Made by a program: the position numbers and the translations under genes. 64,000 bases of DNA, taken from DATAAP01 sp041690495. GTDB taxonomy: Bacteria > Pseudomonadota > Alphaproteobacteria > CACIAM-22H2. Shown here piece by piece: positions 55,185 through 62,412 of the stretch. The stretch is from the NCBI GenBank assembly GCA_041690495.1, contig JAWLHE010000011.1, forward strand, positions 94,526 through 158,525. The letters run 5' to 3'. The first letter of the stretch is position 1, and every line of letters starts with the position of its first letter. The notes below the pieces were generated by a model. That model ran no database searches and was not told the DNA's origin. It saw nothing but the letters and a program-made list of their open reading frames with translations.

Positions 55185-55910
55185 CTACTGCTGAAGATCC
55201 TCGAGACGCAGGTCGGTGAACTTGACCAGCGATCCGAGCATCTGGAGATAGGCGACCAGCGCATCCATCTCGGTAACCGTCCGGGAGGTGCCGCTCGCAG
55301 AGACGACGCTCGCCTTCGGATAGCGGCGCAACAGGTCGGACGTGTCGCCGTCCGGCGCTGCCTGCGCCTCGAGATCGGCGCGCGCATTCGCGATCATCTC
55401 GTCGCTGTAGGGAACTCCTACGGCTCGATTGGCCTTCAGGTGATCGGCAATGTCGCCGTAGCGAAGCGGCCGGTTTGCCAGGAACGCGTAGGACGGCATG
55501 ATCGATTCCGGCACCACCGCGCGCGGATCGATCAGGTGTGCGACATGCCAGTCGTCGGAGTACTTTCCGCCGACGCGTGCGAGATCCGGTCCGGTGCGTT
55601 TCGATCCCCACTGAAACGGGTGGTCGTACATGCTTTCGGCGGCGAGGCTGTAATGGCCGTAGCGCTCCACCTCGTCCTTGAACGGGCGCACCTGCTGGCT
55701 GTGGCAGAGATAGCAGCCCTCGCGGATGTAGATGTTGCGGCCCATCAGCTCAAGCGGGGAGTACGGACGCACGCCTTCGACCCGCTCGATCGTCGATTCG
55801 ATCGTGAACAACGGGACGATCTGCACGAGGCCGCCGATCGAGACCGTGATCAGCGTCAGGACCGCCAGAAGGATGATGTTGCGTTCGATCTTATCGTGGC
55901 GAAAAGTCAT
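55185..55910 (-). CDS. ccoO: cbb3 oxidase monohaem subunit CcoO/FixO
   Basis: A 241-residue CcoO. It has an N-terminal helix (NIILLAVLTLITVSIGGLVQIVPLF), then REGCYLCHSQQVRPF with the haem c site CYLCH and DWHVAHLIDPRAVVPESIMPSYAFL with the distal Met. All features match FixO. It passes electrons from CcoP to the CcoN active site. Confidence 0.96.
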   Translation of the reverse strand: MTFRHDKIERNIILLAVLTLITVSIGGLVQIVPLFTIESTIERVEGVRPYSPLELMGRNIYIREGCYLCHSQQVRPFKDEVERYGHYSLAAESMYDHPFQWGSKRTGPDLARVGGKYSDDWHVAHLIDPRAVVPESIMPSYAFLANRPLRYGDIADHLKANRAVGVPYSDEMIANARADLEAQAAPDGDTSDLLRRYPKASVVSASGTSRTVTEMDALVAYLQMLGSLVKFTDLRLEDLQQ

Positions 55911-55919
55911 TGTTCTCCC

Positions 55920-57401
55920 CTACTCGGCTGCAGCGGAAGGCACCGCCTGCGCCTGAGTCTTCGCAGCCTCTACATCGCCGCGCGCCGTCCGCCACAGGTT
56001 GTACGCCATGATCAATGCACCGCCGAGGAACAACAGACCGCCCATTGCGCGGATGACGTAGAAGGGATGCATCGCCTCCACCGTCTCGACGAAGGCGTAT
56101 TGCAGGAATCCGAGGTCGTCATAGGCGCGCCACATCAGACCCTGCATGATTCCCGACACCCACATCGCGGTGATGTAGAGAACGATTCCCAGCGTCGCGA
56201 TCCAGAAGTGCCACGACACCAGACGTGTCGAGTAGACGTCCCGCCGGTTCCAGAGCACGGGAACCAGGTAATAGAGCGCGCCGAAGCTGATGAAGGCGAC
56301 CCAGCCGAGCGCTCCGGAATGGACGTGACCGATGGTCCAGTCCGTGTAGTGGCTCAGGGCGTTGACCGGCTTGATCGACATGACCGGCCCTTCGAAGGTC
56401 GACATGCCGTAGAAGCCGACCGCGGTCACCGAGAAGCGCAGCCCGGGATCGGTGCGCAGCTTGTCCCATGCGCCGGACAGGGTCATCAGGCCGTTGATCA
56501 TGCCGCCCCAGGACGGCATCCACAGCATGACCGAGAACGTCATACCCAGAGTCTGCGCCCAGTCCGGCAGCGCAGTGTAGTGAAGATGGTGCGGACCGGC
56601 CCAGATGTAGAGGAAGATCAGCGACCAGAAATGGACGATCGAAAGCCGGTAGGAATAGACCGGCCGCTCGGCCCGCTTCGGGATGAAGTAGTACATCATT
56701 CCGAGAAAGCCTGCTGTAAGGAAGAATCCGACGGCGTTGTGGCCGTACCACCACTGGATCATCGCGTCCTGCACGCCGCCGGCCACGACGTAGCTCTTGG
56801 TGCCGAAGAATGAGACCGGCACCGCGAGGTTGTTGACGATGTGCAGCATTGCAATGGTGATGATGAAGGCGAGATAGAACCAGTTCGCGACGTAGATGTG
56901 GGGCTCGGTCCGCTTCAGGATCGTGCCGACGAAGATGACGAGATAGACGACCCAAACGATCGTCAGCCAGACGTCCACGTACCATTCAGGCTCGGCGTAT
57001 TCCTTGCTCTGGGTGATGCCGAGCAGGTAGCCGGTCGCGGCGAGGACGATGAAGAGCTGGTAGCCCCAGAACACGAACCAGGCCGGCGCCTCGCCCCCCC
57101 ACAGCCGCGCGCGGCACGTCCGCTGCACGACGTGGAACGAGGTGCCGATCAGGGCGCAGCCGCCGAACGCGAAGATCGCCGCAGACGTATGCAACGGCCG
57201 GAGCCGGCCGAACGTCGTCCATTCGAGGCCGAGATTGAGCTCGGGAAAGGCGAGCTGCAGGGCGATGTAAACGCCCGCAGCGAAGGCGGCGACGCCCCAG
57301 AACACGGTTGCGATGACGAACGCACGGGTTACGTCATCGAAGTACGGCTCGACCCGCGCATGGCCGAGAATTGCGGACTTGGTCATTGCATCCGACGTCA
57401 T
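55920..57401 (-). CDS. ccoN: cbb3 oxidase catalytic subunit CcoN/FixN
   Basis: A 493-residue haem-copper oxidase subunit I of C-type (cbb3). Low-spin haem ligand region LHTSAAIFAFGGCALIG, CuB/Tyr region QWWYGHNAVGFFLTAGFLG, the HHLHYTALPDW pair, and the HVHSGALGW and high-spin haem region near it are all present. It reduces O2 with high affinity and pumps protons. It is first in ccoNOQP-GHIS. A TTGAC-N4-ATCAA box lies 85-98 bp upstream of the ATG, with a -10-like TAATTA at 57459-57464, giving an expected class II spacing. Confidence 0.96.
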   Translation of the reverse strand: MTSDAMTKSAILGHARVEPYFDDVTRAFVIATVFWGVAAFAAGVYIALQLAFPELNLGLEWTTFGRLRPLHTSAAIFAFGGCALIGTSFHVVQRTCRARLWGGEAPAWFVFWGYQLFIVLAATGYLLGITQSKEYAEPEWYVDVWLTIVWVVYLVIFVGTILKRTEPHIYVANWFYLAFIITIAMLHIVNNLAVPVSFFGTKSYVVAGGVQDAMIQWWYGHNAVGFFLTAGFLGMMYYFIPKRAERPVYSYRLSIVHFWSLIFLYIWAGPHHLHYTALPDWAQTLGMTFSVMLWMPSWGGMINGLMTLSGAWDKLRTDPGLRFSVTAVGFYGMSTFEGPVMSIKPVNALSHYTDWTIGHVHSGALGWVAFISFGALYYLVPVLWNRRDVYSTRLVSWHFWIATLGIVLYITAMWVSGIMQGLMWRAYDDLGFLQYAFVETVEAMHPFYVIRAMGGLLFLGGALIMAYNLWRTARGDVEAAKTQAQAVPSAAAE

Positions 57402-57485
57402 TTGGCAGCCTTCGGCGGTTTCTGCAGCCCGGAGTCAGCTGGGCCGAGCTCGCGCGAATAATTAGTCGGCGGTTCGGCAAAGGCT

Positions 57486-57499
57486 TTGACCTGAATCAA
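57486..57499. promoter_or_regulatory. Fnr/FixK box upstream of ccoN
   Basis: TTGAC-CTGA-ATCAA matches the TTGAY-N4-ATCAA anaerobic box. Its centre (57492.5) is about 41 bp from the start expected from the -10-like TAATTA on the minus strand, and it lies between ccoN and the divergent DUF2189 gene, so it could act on both. Confidence 0.75.
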
Positions 57500-57517
57500 A
57501 GAGATAGCGGCTCTGAT

Positions 57518-57619
57518 GATGCGACATTTCGTCCTATGCGCTGCTCCTGCCGCCCTGTAGGCTTGCTTGCCGAGCGCCGATCCGATGCGACATTTCGTCC
57601 TATGGGGTGCTCCTGCCGC
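57518..57619. repeat. Pair of 36-bp direct repeats
   Basis: Two nearly identical copies lie at 57518-57553 and 57584-57619, 66 bp apart, with two mismatches (CGC versus GGG in the middle). Each begins GATGCGACATTTCGTCCTATG. On the + strand each copy opens a short frame MRHFVL; on the minus strand each reads HRTKCRI. They sit just upstream of the DUF2189 start and next to the Fnr box. Confidence 0.8.
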
Positions 57620-57639
57620 GCCGGGAGGAATTCGCCGTG

Positions 57640-58410
57640 ATGAATGAAATATCGGTCTTCCCGCACTCAAGGCCCCGCGTGAATCGCGTGCCGCTCGACA
57701 GGCCGTGGGAATGGCTGGCACGAGGATGGAGGGATCTCCATGAGGCAGCGGTGCCCGCGCTCGCCTATGGCGTCGCGTTGGTCGCGCTCAGTTCCGCGGT
57801 GACGATCGCCCTGATACTTGCCGACCTTGTCTATCTGATCCTGCCGGCAGCCGCGGGCTTCTTTCTCATCGCGCCAGTCGTCGCGGTCGGGCTGTACGAA
57901 ATCAGCCGACGCCGCGAGCTCGGGCTCGAAACTCGCATTCCGGACGTCCTCTGCGCCTGGCGCCGCAATGCCGCGCAGATCGTCCTGCTCGGACTCGTGC
58001 TGATGCTGCTGCATCTGGTCTGGGTCCGCATTGCGATGCTTCTCTTCGCGCTGTTCTTCTATGGCGGCAATCCAGGCTGGGAAGGAATGATCCAGGCCCT
58101 GCTCTTCTCGCCGATCAGCCTGCCCTTCCTTGTTACCGGCACGCTCATTGGAGGCGTGCTCGCGGCGCTGGCCTTCGCCATCACCGCGGTTTCGATCCCG
58201 ATGCTGCTCGACCGGCAGGTCAATGTCTTCCAGGCAGTCACGACGAGCTGGTCGGCGGCGGTCGCCAATTGGCGGCCGATGGCGCTGTGGGCGGCGCTCA
58301 TCGTGTTCTTCACGGGCCTGGGGCTGGTGACGTTCTACCTGGCGCTTGCGGTGACCATCCCGCTGATCGCCTTTGCGAGCTGGCACGCCTATCGCGATCT
58401 GGTCGAATGA
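57640..58410 (+). CDS. DUF2189-family multispanning membrane protein
   Basis: A 256-residue membrane protein of the DUF2189 type: N-terminal conserved VNRVPLDRPWEWLARGWRDLHEAAVPALAYGVALV, about five or six helices, and the family's FLIAPVVAVGLYEISRRRELG motif. The function is unknown, though the family is common beside low-oxygen respiratory genes in proteobacteria. GGAGGA lies upstream; either the ATG at 57640 or an adjacent GTG at 57637 may start. Divergent from the cco operon. Confidence 0.87.
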   Translation: MNEISVFPHSRPRVNRVPLDRPWEWLARGWRDLHEAAVPALAYGVALVALSSAVTIALILADLVYLILPAAAGFFLIAPVVAVGLYEISRRRELGLETRIPDVLCAWRRNAAQIVLLGLVLMLLHLVWVRIAMLLFALFFYGGNPGWEGMIQALLFSPISLPFLVTGTLIGGVLAALAFAITAVSIPMLLDRQVNVFQAVTTSWSAAVANWRPMALWAALIVFFTGLGLVTFYLALAVTIPLIAFASWHAYRDLVE

Positions 58411-58423
58411 GCCTTCGCGGCGC

Positions 58424-59191
58424 TCAGGCGACGGCCTTCAGAACGAATGCCGTGACGACCGCGATGTTGATGGCCGCAAGCGGCAGAACGACGACCTTGG
58501 CATCGCGCAATCGACGAGCGAAGAAGGCGCCGCCGAACCCGACCGCGAGCAGGCCGGGAAAGGTCCCGAGCGCGAAGGAGCCCATCGCGAGGGCCCCGTC
58601 GGCGGCATTTCCGGTACTGGCTGCCGCAGCCAGGGCGCCATAGACAATGCCGCACGGCAGAAACCCCAGTGCCAGCCCCAAGGGGAAATCGCCGAGTCGG
58701 GCAGCCCGGCCGGCGAGCGCCGTTACCGCCCCCGGAACGAGCCGCCCCGACAGAGCTGCCCCGGGACGTCCGACGAATCCGGACGCGTGCAGCGCAGCGG
58801 CAACCATGTATGTCGCCGCTGCAACCAGAATCGCCGCCACGGCCCAGCGAAAGCCGAACCAGTCGAACATTGCGCCTGTTGCGCTTGCTGCAACGGCGCC
58901 GAGCGCCGAATAGGTCGTGGCGCGACCGAGATGATAGCGCCAAAGCGCCGCGCGACCGAGCCGACCAAGGACCGTCCCGGGGCCGCGCTCTCCCTCCCGG
59001 CCGACAATCCGCATCAGCACGAATGGTCCGCACATGCCGCTGCAATGAGTAAATCCGGAAACCAGACCTGCAACGAACAGGGACGCGGCGATTCCCGATC
59101 GCGTCGTCAATCCGGCCAGCACGGCCGTCCATGTGCCGGAGTCGGCACATAGAGCCAGCAGGTTGAGAAGCGCCGCCGGATCGAGAGGCAA
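58424..59191 (-). CDS. TauE/SafE-like membrane protein (copper/cbb3-linked)
   Basis: A 255-residue membrane protein with about six helices and the FVAGLVSGFTHCSGMCGPFVLMR motif, whose Cys and Met residues may bind copper. It belongs to the sulfite-exporter TauE/SafE-like superfamily, whose members next to cco genes are implicated in copper handling for cytochrome oxidases. Convergent with DUF2189 (13-bp gap); the GNAT-like gene ends 6 bp upstream, so the two probably form one transcription unit. Confidence 0.83.
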   Translation of the reverse strand: MPLDPAALLNLLALCADSGTWTAVLAGLTTRSGIAASLFVAGLVSGFTHCSGMCGPFVLMRIVGREGERGPGTVLGRLGRAALWRYHLGRATTYSALGAVAASATGAMFDWFGFRWAVAAILVAAATYMVAAALHASGFVGRPGAALSGRLVPGAVTALAGRAARLGDFPLGLALGFLPCGIVYGALAAAASTGNAADGALAMGSFALGTFPGLLAVGFGGAFFARRLRDAKVVVLPLAAINIAVVTAFVLKAVA

Positions 59192-59197
59192 GGCCGG

Positions 59198-59755
59198 TCA
59201 ACTCCCGGGCGATAGCGGCGTCGACGCTGCAGCCGCATTCCCCAGCCCGCTGACAGCGGCGCGCCGCCATACGATCTGACGGCGGTCGTCGAGCGCATAA
59301 CCGCGCTTCCCGAGCAATGCCGCCAGCCAGCCGGATGCGCTGGCAAGTCCGATCTCCAGCTCCCTGACGTGTTGCATCTTGGCAAGCTGGGCTACGGAGT
59401 CGAGGAGGCGCTCGGCCACCATCTCCTTCCCGAAGGGAGCCATCACCGTAAGGTCGCCGATAGAAAGAACCCGACCGAAGCGGAGACAGGGCCGGACGAC
59501 GTAAGAATAGAGGCCGACGAAGCAGCGGTTGGATTGCTCCGCAACGGTGATCCCGGATGGCCATGCCGAGTCAGGGTTTTCGCGAATGAACGCAAGGGCA
59601 TAGTCGCTCCAGCTCGCCAGCGAGCCGCAGCGCCCCGCCTCGCGCAGCAGCGGGAATGCCTGCGCGATCTGATTCTCGGCGAGGCGGTGTATCGATACGG
59701 GGGGCTGGTCGGCCAACGAGACGTGTATTCCGCACATGACACGTATTCTGGCCAT
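59198..59755 (-). CDS. GNAT-like acetyltransferase-fold protein
   Basis: A 185-residue protein with a likely GNAT fold. The segment VLSIGDLTVMAPFGKEMVAERLLDSVAQLAKMQHVRELEIGLASASGWLAALLGKRGYALDDR looks like an N-acetyltransferase core and the typical GNAT tail. The acetyl-group partner is unknown. The ATG at 59755 or 59737 may start it; neither has a clear ribosome site. It shares a control region with the divergent fnr gene. Confidence 0.55.
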   Translation of the reverse strand: MARIRVMCGIHVSLADQPPVSIHRLAENQIAQAFPLLREAGRCGSLASWSDYALAFIRENPDSAWPSGITVAEQSNRCFVGLYSYVVRPCLRFGRVLSIGDLTVMAPFGKEMVAERLLDSVAQLAKMQHVRELEIGLASASGWLAALLGKRGYALDDRRQIVWRRAAVSGLGNAAAASTPLSPGS

Positions 59756-59771
59756 CCGGCCGGCCGGTTCA

Positions 59772-59785
59772 TTGATTCATCTCAA
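59772..59785. promoter_or_regulatory. Fnr/FixK box at fnr promoter
   Basis: TTGAT-TCAT-CTCAA matches the anaerobic box with one mismatch in the right half site. It lies between the GNAT-like gene and fnr. A candidate -10 TATAGC at 59830-59835 would put the box near -62 for fnr, a class I position, suggesting autoregulation. Confidence 0.65.
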
Positions 59786-59881
59786 TTTCCTGATACAGAT
59801 GTGGCAATAGGTCCGCTGTACCGCGCTTGTATAGCGTCGGTTATCCGGCGAGAATGCCGTTCCTGCCTGTTTCGAGGGTTG

Positions 59882-60652
59882 ATGATTACAACGAATCCGG
59901 ATCGGAAGCGTACGGCTGCGGAGAACGGCAGCGGCCGGGCCAAGATGCTTGGCATGAAGGACTGCCGCCGCTGCGAGATACGTCATCTTGCCTTCTGCGG
60001 CGCCCTGGATGCGCAATATCTCGACGAGATTCAGGCCATCATGCAGACGCGGCAGATCCCCGCCGGTGCCCATGTGATCAACGAGGGCGACGCAGCGGTT
60101 TCCGTGTTCAATGTCGCGGCGGGATCGGTCAAGCTTTACAAGCTCCTGTCCGATGGACGTTGCCAGATCACCGGCTTCCTTCTGCCCGGCGATTTCTGCG
60201 GGATCGCCACCGACGGGACCTACGCCTATAGCGCCGAGGCACTGGAGCCGAGCGAAATCTGCAGCATGCCGCGCAGCAAGCTGGACGCAGTATTTGCCCG
60301 TCATCCCGAGCTTGAGCGACGCCTCCTGGCCATCGTCAGCCACGAACTGTCGGTCGCCCAGGATCAGATGCTCCTGCTCGGGCGGAAGACCGCAGCCGAG
60401 CGCCTGGCCGCATTTCTGCTCCGGCAGTCCGCGCGCAACGAGCGGATCGGCTGGCCAGCCAACCCGGTGCAGTTGCCGATGAGTCGGGCGGATATCGCCG
60501 ACTTCCTCGGCCTGACGATAGAGACGGTCAGCCGTACGTTCACCAAGCTGAGGGATGAAGGCGCGATCCGGCTGCCGACCAAGACCATGATCGAGCTTGC
60601 CGACCGTGAGCGGCTCGAGGCGCTCGCCGAAGGCGGGGCGGTTGAGCGCTGA
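59882..60652 (+). CDS. fnrN: FnrN-type oxygen-responsive Crp/Fnr regulator
   Basis: A 256-residue Crp/Fnr regulator with the four Cys of an O2-labile 4Fe-4S cluster: Cys28, Cys31 and Cys39 (C-x2-C-x7-C, the FnrN/AadR spacing) and Cys127 in EICSMPRSKL, which aligns with E. coli Fnr Cys122. The C-terminal HTH MSRADIADFLGLTIETVSRTFTKL contains the E--SR triplet that reads TTGAT half sites. GAGGG lies just upstream of the ATG at 59882. Likely activates the cco operon, hemN and other genes in this island under low oxygen. It is closer to FnrN/AadR than to FixK. Confidence 0.9.
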   Translation: MITTNPDRKRTAAENGSGRAKMLGMKDCRRCEIRHLAFCGALDAQYLDEIQAIMQTRQIPAGAHVINEGDAAVSVFNVAAGSVKLYKLLSDGRCQITGFLLPGDFCGIATDGTYAYSAEALEPSEICSMPRSKLDAVFARHPELERRLLAIVSHELSVAQDQMLLLGRKTAAERLAAFLLRQSARNERIGWPANPVQLPMSRADIADFLGLTIETVSRTFTKLRDEGAIRLPTKTMIELADRERLEALAEGGAVER

Positions 60653-60700
60653 ACAGAAGCCGGCGGCAGGCCGGGCGCCTGCTCGGACTGCAAGTCGACC

Positions 60701-61411
60701 CTACGGAAACCCGCTCATTGCATGGAGAATCGGCGGCTCTTTGACCGTAACGTGATTCTCCACGCGCCGCACGCCGGGCGTGTTCTCCGCCGCAACCACC
60801 AATGCATCGCGTTGATTGGTGCTCTGTACGGTTCCCCACAGATGGACCGTGCCATTTGCCACGACGATGTCTTCCTCGCGCCCATGCCACCATGGCTGCC
60901 CTTTGAGTTCATCGAGCAGGCGCGCGCGGATCGCCCGATCGTCGTCGGATAGTTCGGAAGGTTCCTTCGCTGCGTCCGAGGCGAACGCCCTCAGGAGATT
61001 GGCACGACTCACGATTCCAACGACGCGCCCTTCCCGCACGACCGGAACGCGCTTGATGCGATGCTTGTCCAGAAGAGCGACGATATCCAGGATGGGCGTT
61101 GCCTCGTCAACCGTAATGACCGACGGTGTCATCACGTCCCGCGCCTTGCGCCCGCGCGATTTCACGTATTCATCGGCGAGCTCCACGTCATTGACAAAAG
61201 CGCGCAGCCACCACGACCGGCGCCTCTCCGTTCCCATCTCCGCGCGCCGGACGAGGTCGCCTTCGCTGACGATGCCGACGAGGGTTCCGTCCGGCATCAC
61301 AACCGGTATGGCGCTGATGCCGCGCGCCAGCATCAGCTTGGCGACCTCTTCTACCGGCAGATCAGGATCTGCGGAAACGACGGAGCGGGTCATGATGTCA
61401 GCGGCGTTCAT
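60701..61411 (-). CDS. CBS-pair plus BON domain protein
   Basis: A 236-residue protein with two CBS repeats (AADIMTRSVVSADPDLPVEEVAKLMLARGISAIPVV and ARDVMTPSVITVDEATPILDIVALLDKHRIKRVPVV) followed by a BON domain (VANGTVHLWGTVQSTNQRDALVVAAENTPGVRRVENHV). CBS pairs bind adenine nucleotides; BON domains bind lipid or other ligands. Such CBS-BON proteins are common in Alphaproteobacteria, often in low-oxygen or stress regulons. A TCGAT-N4-GTCAA-like box lies 59-72 bp upstream of the start. Confidence 0.88.
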   Translation of the reverse strand: MNAADIMTRSVVSADPDLPVEEVAKLMLARGISAIPVVMPDGTLVGIVSEGDLVRRAEMGTERRRSWWLRAFVNDVELADEYVKSRGRKARDVMTPSVITVDEATPILDIVALLDKHRIKRVPVVREGRVVGIVSRANLLRAFASDAAKEPSELSDDDRAIRARLLDELKGQPWWHGREEDIVVANGTVHLWGTVQSTNQRDALVVAAENTPGVRRVENHVTVKEPPILHAMSGFP

Positions 61412-61469
61412 GGATGCTCTCCGAACATTCCAGTAAAATTAATAATATCACGCGACACTGCTCTCGTCG

Positions 61470-61483
61470 TCGATCTACGTCAA
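61470..61483. promoter_or_regulatory. Degenerate Fnr/FixK box upstream of CBS-BON gene
   Basis: TCGAT-CTAC-GTCAA differs from the consensus in one of the left half-site bases. Its centre is about 65 bp before the CBS-BON start, with A/T-rich DNA (AATTAATAATATC) between. Weak on its own; supported by other such boxes in this island. Confidence 0.4.
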
Positions 61484-61502
61484 CGCCGCAACGGCGCCCC
61501 GA

Positions 61503-61790
61503 TCAGTGAACATTGCCCGCCTCGTGCCATCCCGGCGGGACGCCGTCATATCCGGCAGGCGGTGGGCGATGCCCTTTTGTGGCAGCCGATGCAAGTGCGG
61601 TCGCCGGTGAATAGGACCGCTGATCAACGCGCTGCGCCCGCGGGCCCTGCGTGGCGATGTCCGTCGATTCTGCGCTGTGGCAGGTACGGCATTTCAGCGA
61701 GTTGTTGGCCTTGAGCCGCGCCCATTCGTACGTGGCAGTCGGGGCAGGTCGCGCGCCTGACCGGTTGGTGAACCTCCAGCATCCTCTATG
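61503..61790 (-). pseudogene. Decayed NapC/NirT-type multihaem cytochrome remnant
   Basis: Reading three frames on the minus strand gives ordered pieces of a NapC/NirT/NrfH-type membrane cytochrome: FTNRSGAR, ATCPDCHV (haem site), YEWARLKANNSLKCRTCHSAESTDIATQ (haem site) and FTGDRTCIGCH (haem site) followed by a shifted GIAHRLPDMT. The segment between the second and third pieces, about 50 residues in the family, is missing, and several one- or two-base shifts separate the pieces. The N-terminal anchor is also gone. It is a clear inactivated remnant, likely of a denitrification or nitrate-respiration electron donor. Confidence 0.75.
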
Positions 61791-61817
61791 CGGGACTGCC
61801 CGGCGCAATGCCGACGT

Positions 61818-62240
61818 TCAGGCCGCCGCTTTTCCCGTCAGGAGATCGAAGTTGCCGGCATTCGGACAGAACAGCCGATACTCGCCGGGAGCGCCGCCCT
61901 TGCTCAGCCAGCGGCTACAGATCGCCTGGGTCGGGCAGGTCGCGCAGTTGCGCTCGATGTCCCGCAGCAGCGGCGGCTCGCCGAAGGCAAAAGCCCTCTC
62001 AAGGCCGAGCTTGAGCACCATAGCATCGAGCAACGGCTTCGATCGCGGTGCATTCTTGATGATCGTGGCCAGATCCTCACGCGCGCATCCCAGGTCGGCA
62101 AGCATCCGGTCGAGATCGCGGCCGCCGAGATTGGCGAACTCCTGCGCCATCCGGCGGCGCATCGCCGCATCCTCCTGGCGGGCTGCAACTGCCGCCCGCA
62201 GGCTGCGCAACCGGCACAACAAGGCAGAGAACATGCTCAT
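61818..62240 (-). CDS. DUF6455-like Cys-containing protein
   Basis: A 140-residue small soluble protein. It has a helical N-terminal half (RRRMAQEFANLGGRDLDRMLADLGCAREDL) and a Cys-rich C-terminal end CATCPTQAICSRWL followed by EYRLFCPNAGNFDLL, suggesting metal binding or a redox site. It resembles the DUF6455 group, which often neighbours fnr and hemN in rhizobia. GGGAGG lies ahead of the ATG at 62240. Divergent from hemN, with TTGAG-N4-ATCAA 71-84 bp upstream. Confidence 0.8.
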   Translation of the reverse strand: MSMFSALLCRLRSLRAAVAARQEDAAMRRRMAQEFANLGGRDLDRMLADLGCAREDLATIIKNAPRSKPLLDAMVLKLGLERAFAFGEPPLLRDIERNCATCPTQAICSRWLSKGGAPGEYRLFCPNAGNFDLLTGKAAA

Positions 62241-62310
62241 GGTTAACCTCCCTCGGGCCCTCCACGGGCCAATCCAAGCTATAAAATCGACCATTTGCGG
62301 AGACCTGGCT

Positions 62311-62378
62311 TTGAGCCAGATCAAATTGCCGTTGCGATACCAATTGGGCGCTTTGGCATGCCGTTTGATCCGGATCAA
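62311..62378. promoter_or_regulatory. Two Fnr/FixK boxes between DUF6455 and hemN
   Basis: TTGAG-CCAG-ATCAA is at 62311-62324, and a perfect TTGAT-CCGG-ATCAA is at 62365-62378. The first box is centred 77 bp before the DUF6455 start; the second is centred 41 bp before the hemN ATG. Both genes are therefore probably controlled by Fnr/FixK-type regulators. Confidence 0.8.
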
Positions 62379-62412
62379 CGAGCGGAGGCGCCATCGCGGG
62401 TAGTCAGTGTGC

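Noticed and set aside
55179..56813. Long + strand frame opposite ccoN and ccoO
   Set aside because: Both subunits are certain on the minus strand; the frame has no conserved pattern.
57398..57721. A 107-residue minus-strand frame containing two GA-HRTKCRI repeats
   Set aside because: It runs through the ccoN promoter, the Fnr box and the start of the DUF2189 gene; its repeat pattern is explained by the 36-bp DNA repeats.
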